From contig SAUG01000215.1 of assembly GCA_011316305.1 (NCBI GenBank), positions 1-19,591 on the forward strand: a stretch of DNA of 19,591 nucleotides, given 5' to 3'. Below the pieces are notes generated by a model. That model saw only the letters and a list, made by a program, of their open reading frames with translations. It ran no database searches and was not told where the DNA came from. Source of the stretch: Rusavskia elegans (Eukaryota > Ascomycota > Lecanoromycetes > Teloschistales > Teloschistaceae). The position numbers were made by a program, and so were the translations under genes. Below are positions 19,440-19,591 of this stretch, piece after piece (positions within the stretch are counted from its first letter, which is position 1; each line of letters begins with the position of its first letter).

Positions 19440-19591
19440 TTCCAAAACCGGCTTGAAGCCGGTCTCAGCCGTTTCAGCTATCTTAGCCGATTTTCAGACG
19501 GTACAGCTGAAAGCGGCTTATAAACGGCTTATTAGCCGGTTTCGGGTATACCCGAAGCTGCGTAGCTGCGCGGCTAAGACGGCTAAGACGG
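19440..19591. repeat. GC-rich palindromic sequence at the right edge
   Basis: The last 150 bp change abruptly in composition and are not RIP-saturated. They hold ACCGGCTT-G-AAGCCGGT at 19,447-19,463, a perfect 16-bp palindrome TTCGGGTATACCCGAA at 19,541-19,556, paired AGCTGCGT/AGCTGCGC and two tandem GGCTAAGAC units at 19,572-19,589. AGCCG/CGGCT occurs many times on both strands. CTTATAAACG is also found in the hAT subterminal repeats near 8,639. It could be the end region of another DNA transposon or the edge of the AT-rich block. It continues outside the window. Confidence 0.5.

Noticed and set aside
1..19591. Intact host genes, tRNA or rRNA genes
   Set aside because: No frame has a start, normal codon use and sufficient length, and no cloverleaf or rRNA-like sequence was seen on either strand.

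Overview
This window looks like an AT-rich, transposon-filled block from the genome of a filamentous ascomycete (Pezizomycotina). The main evidence is the mutation pattern. CpA and TpG are strikingly rare, TpA is everywhere, CpG survives, and relic coding frames carry TAG or TAA where Trp and Gln are expected. That is the signature of repeat-induced point mutation (RIP). I saw no intact protein-coding gene, no tRNA or rRNA gene and no CRISPR array. Every recognised coding region is a dead transposon.

The layout is nested. Gypsy A is a Ty3/gypsy retrotransposon on the minus strand. Its gag begins near 12,300 and its pol runs leftward off the window edge at position 1. Two insertions split it. 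The first is a hAT DNA transposon at 2,662-8,904, with matching 11-bp inverted ends and an 8-bp duplication (CTTCCGGC) on both sides. It sits in the YRPGK-like end of the RNase H domain. The second is a 935-bp element at 341-1,275 between perfect 15-bp direct repeats, which splits the integrase. Gypsy B is a second Ty3/gypsy relic on the plus strand, about 12,890-17,160. An LTR-like insert of about 1.14 kb (14,908-16,044) divides it between RNase H and integrase. Gypsy A and Gypsy B are arranged head to head, with their 5' ends facing across 12,300-12,890.

Several patches are less mutated and richer in C/G and short palindromes: 2,650-2,820, 5,986-6,279, 8,200-8,890, 12,760-12,850, 15,560-15,670, 15,950-16,040 and 19,440-19,591. 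Most lie at or near element ends. One relic frame at 677-1,006 has no stop for 110 codons and matches nothing I recognise. The stretches 6,280-8,160 and 17,640-18,800 have weaker, unidentified frames. The right edge (19,440-19,591) enters a GC-rich palindromic sequence that is probably the end of another element or the boundary of the AT-rich block.

Domain identifications come from reading RIP-degraded translations by eye. They are strong for reverse transcriptase, integrase and the hAT C-terminal domain, and weaker for gag and RNase H. No database search was possible.
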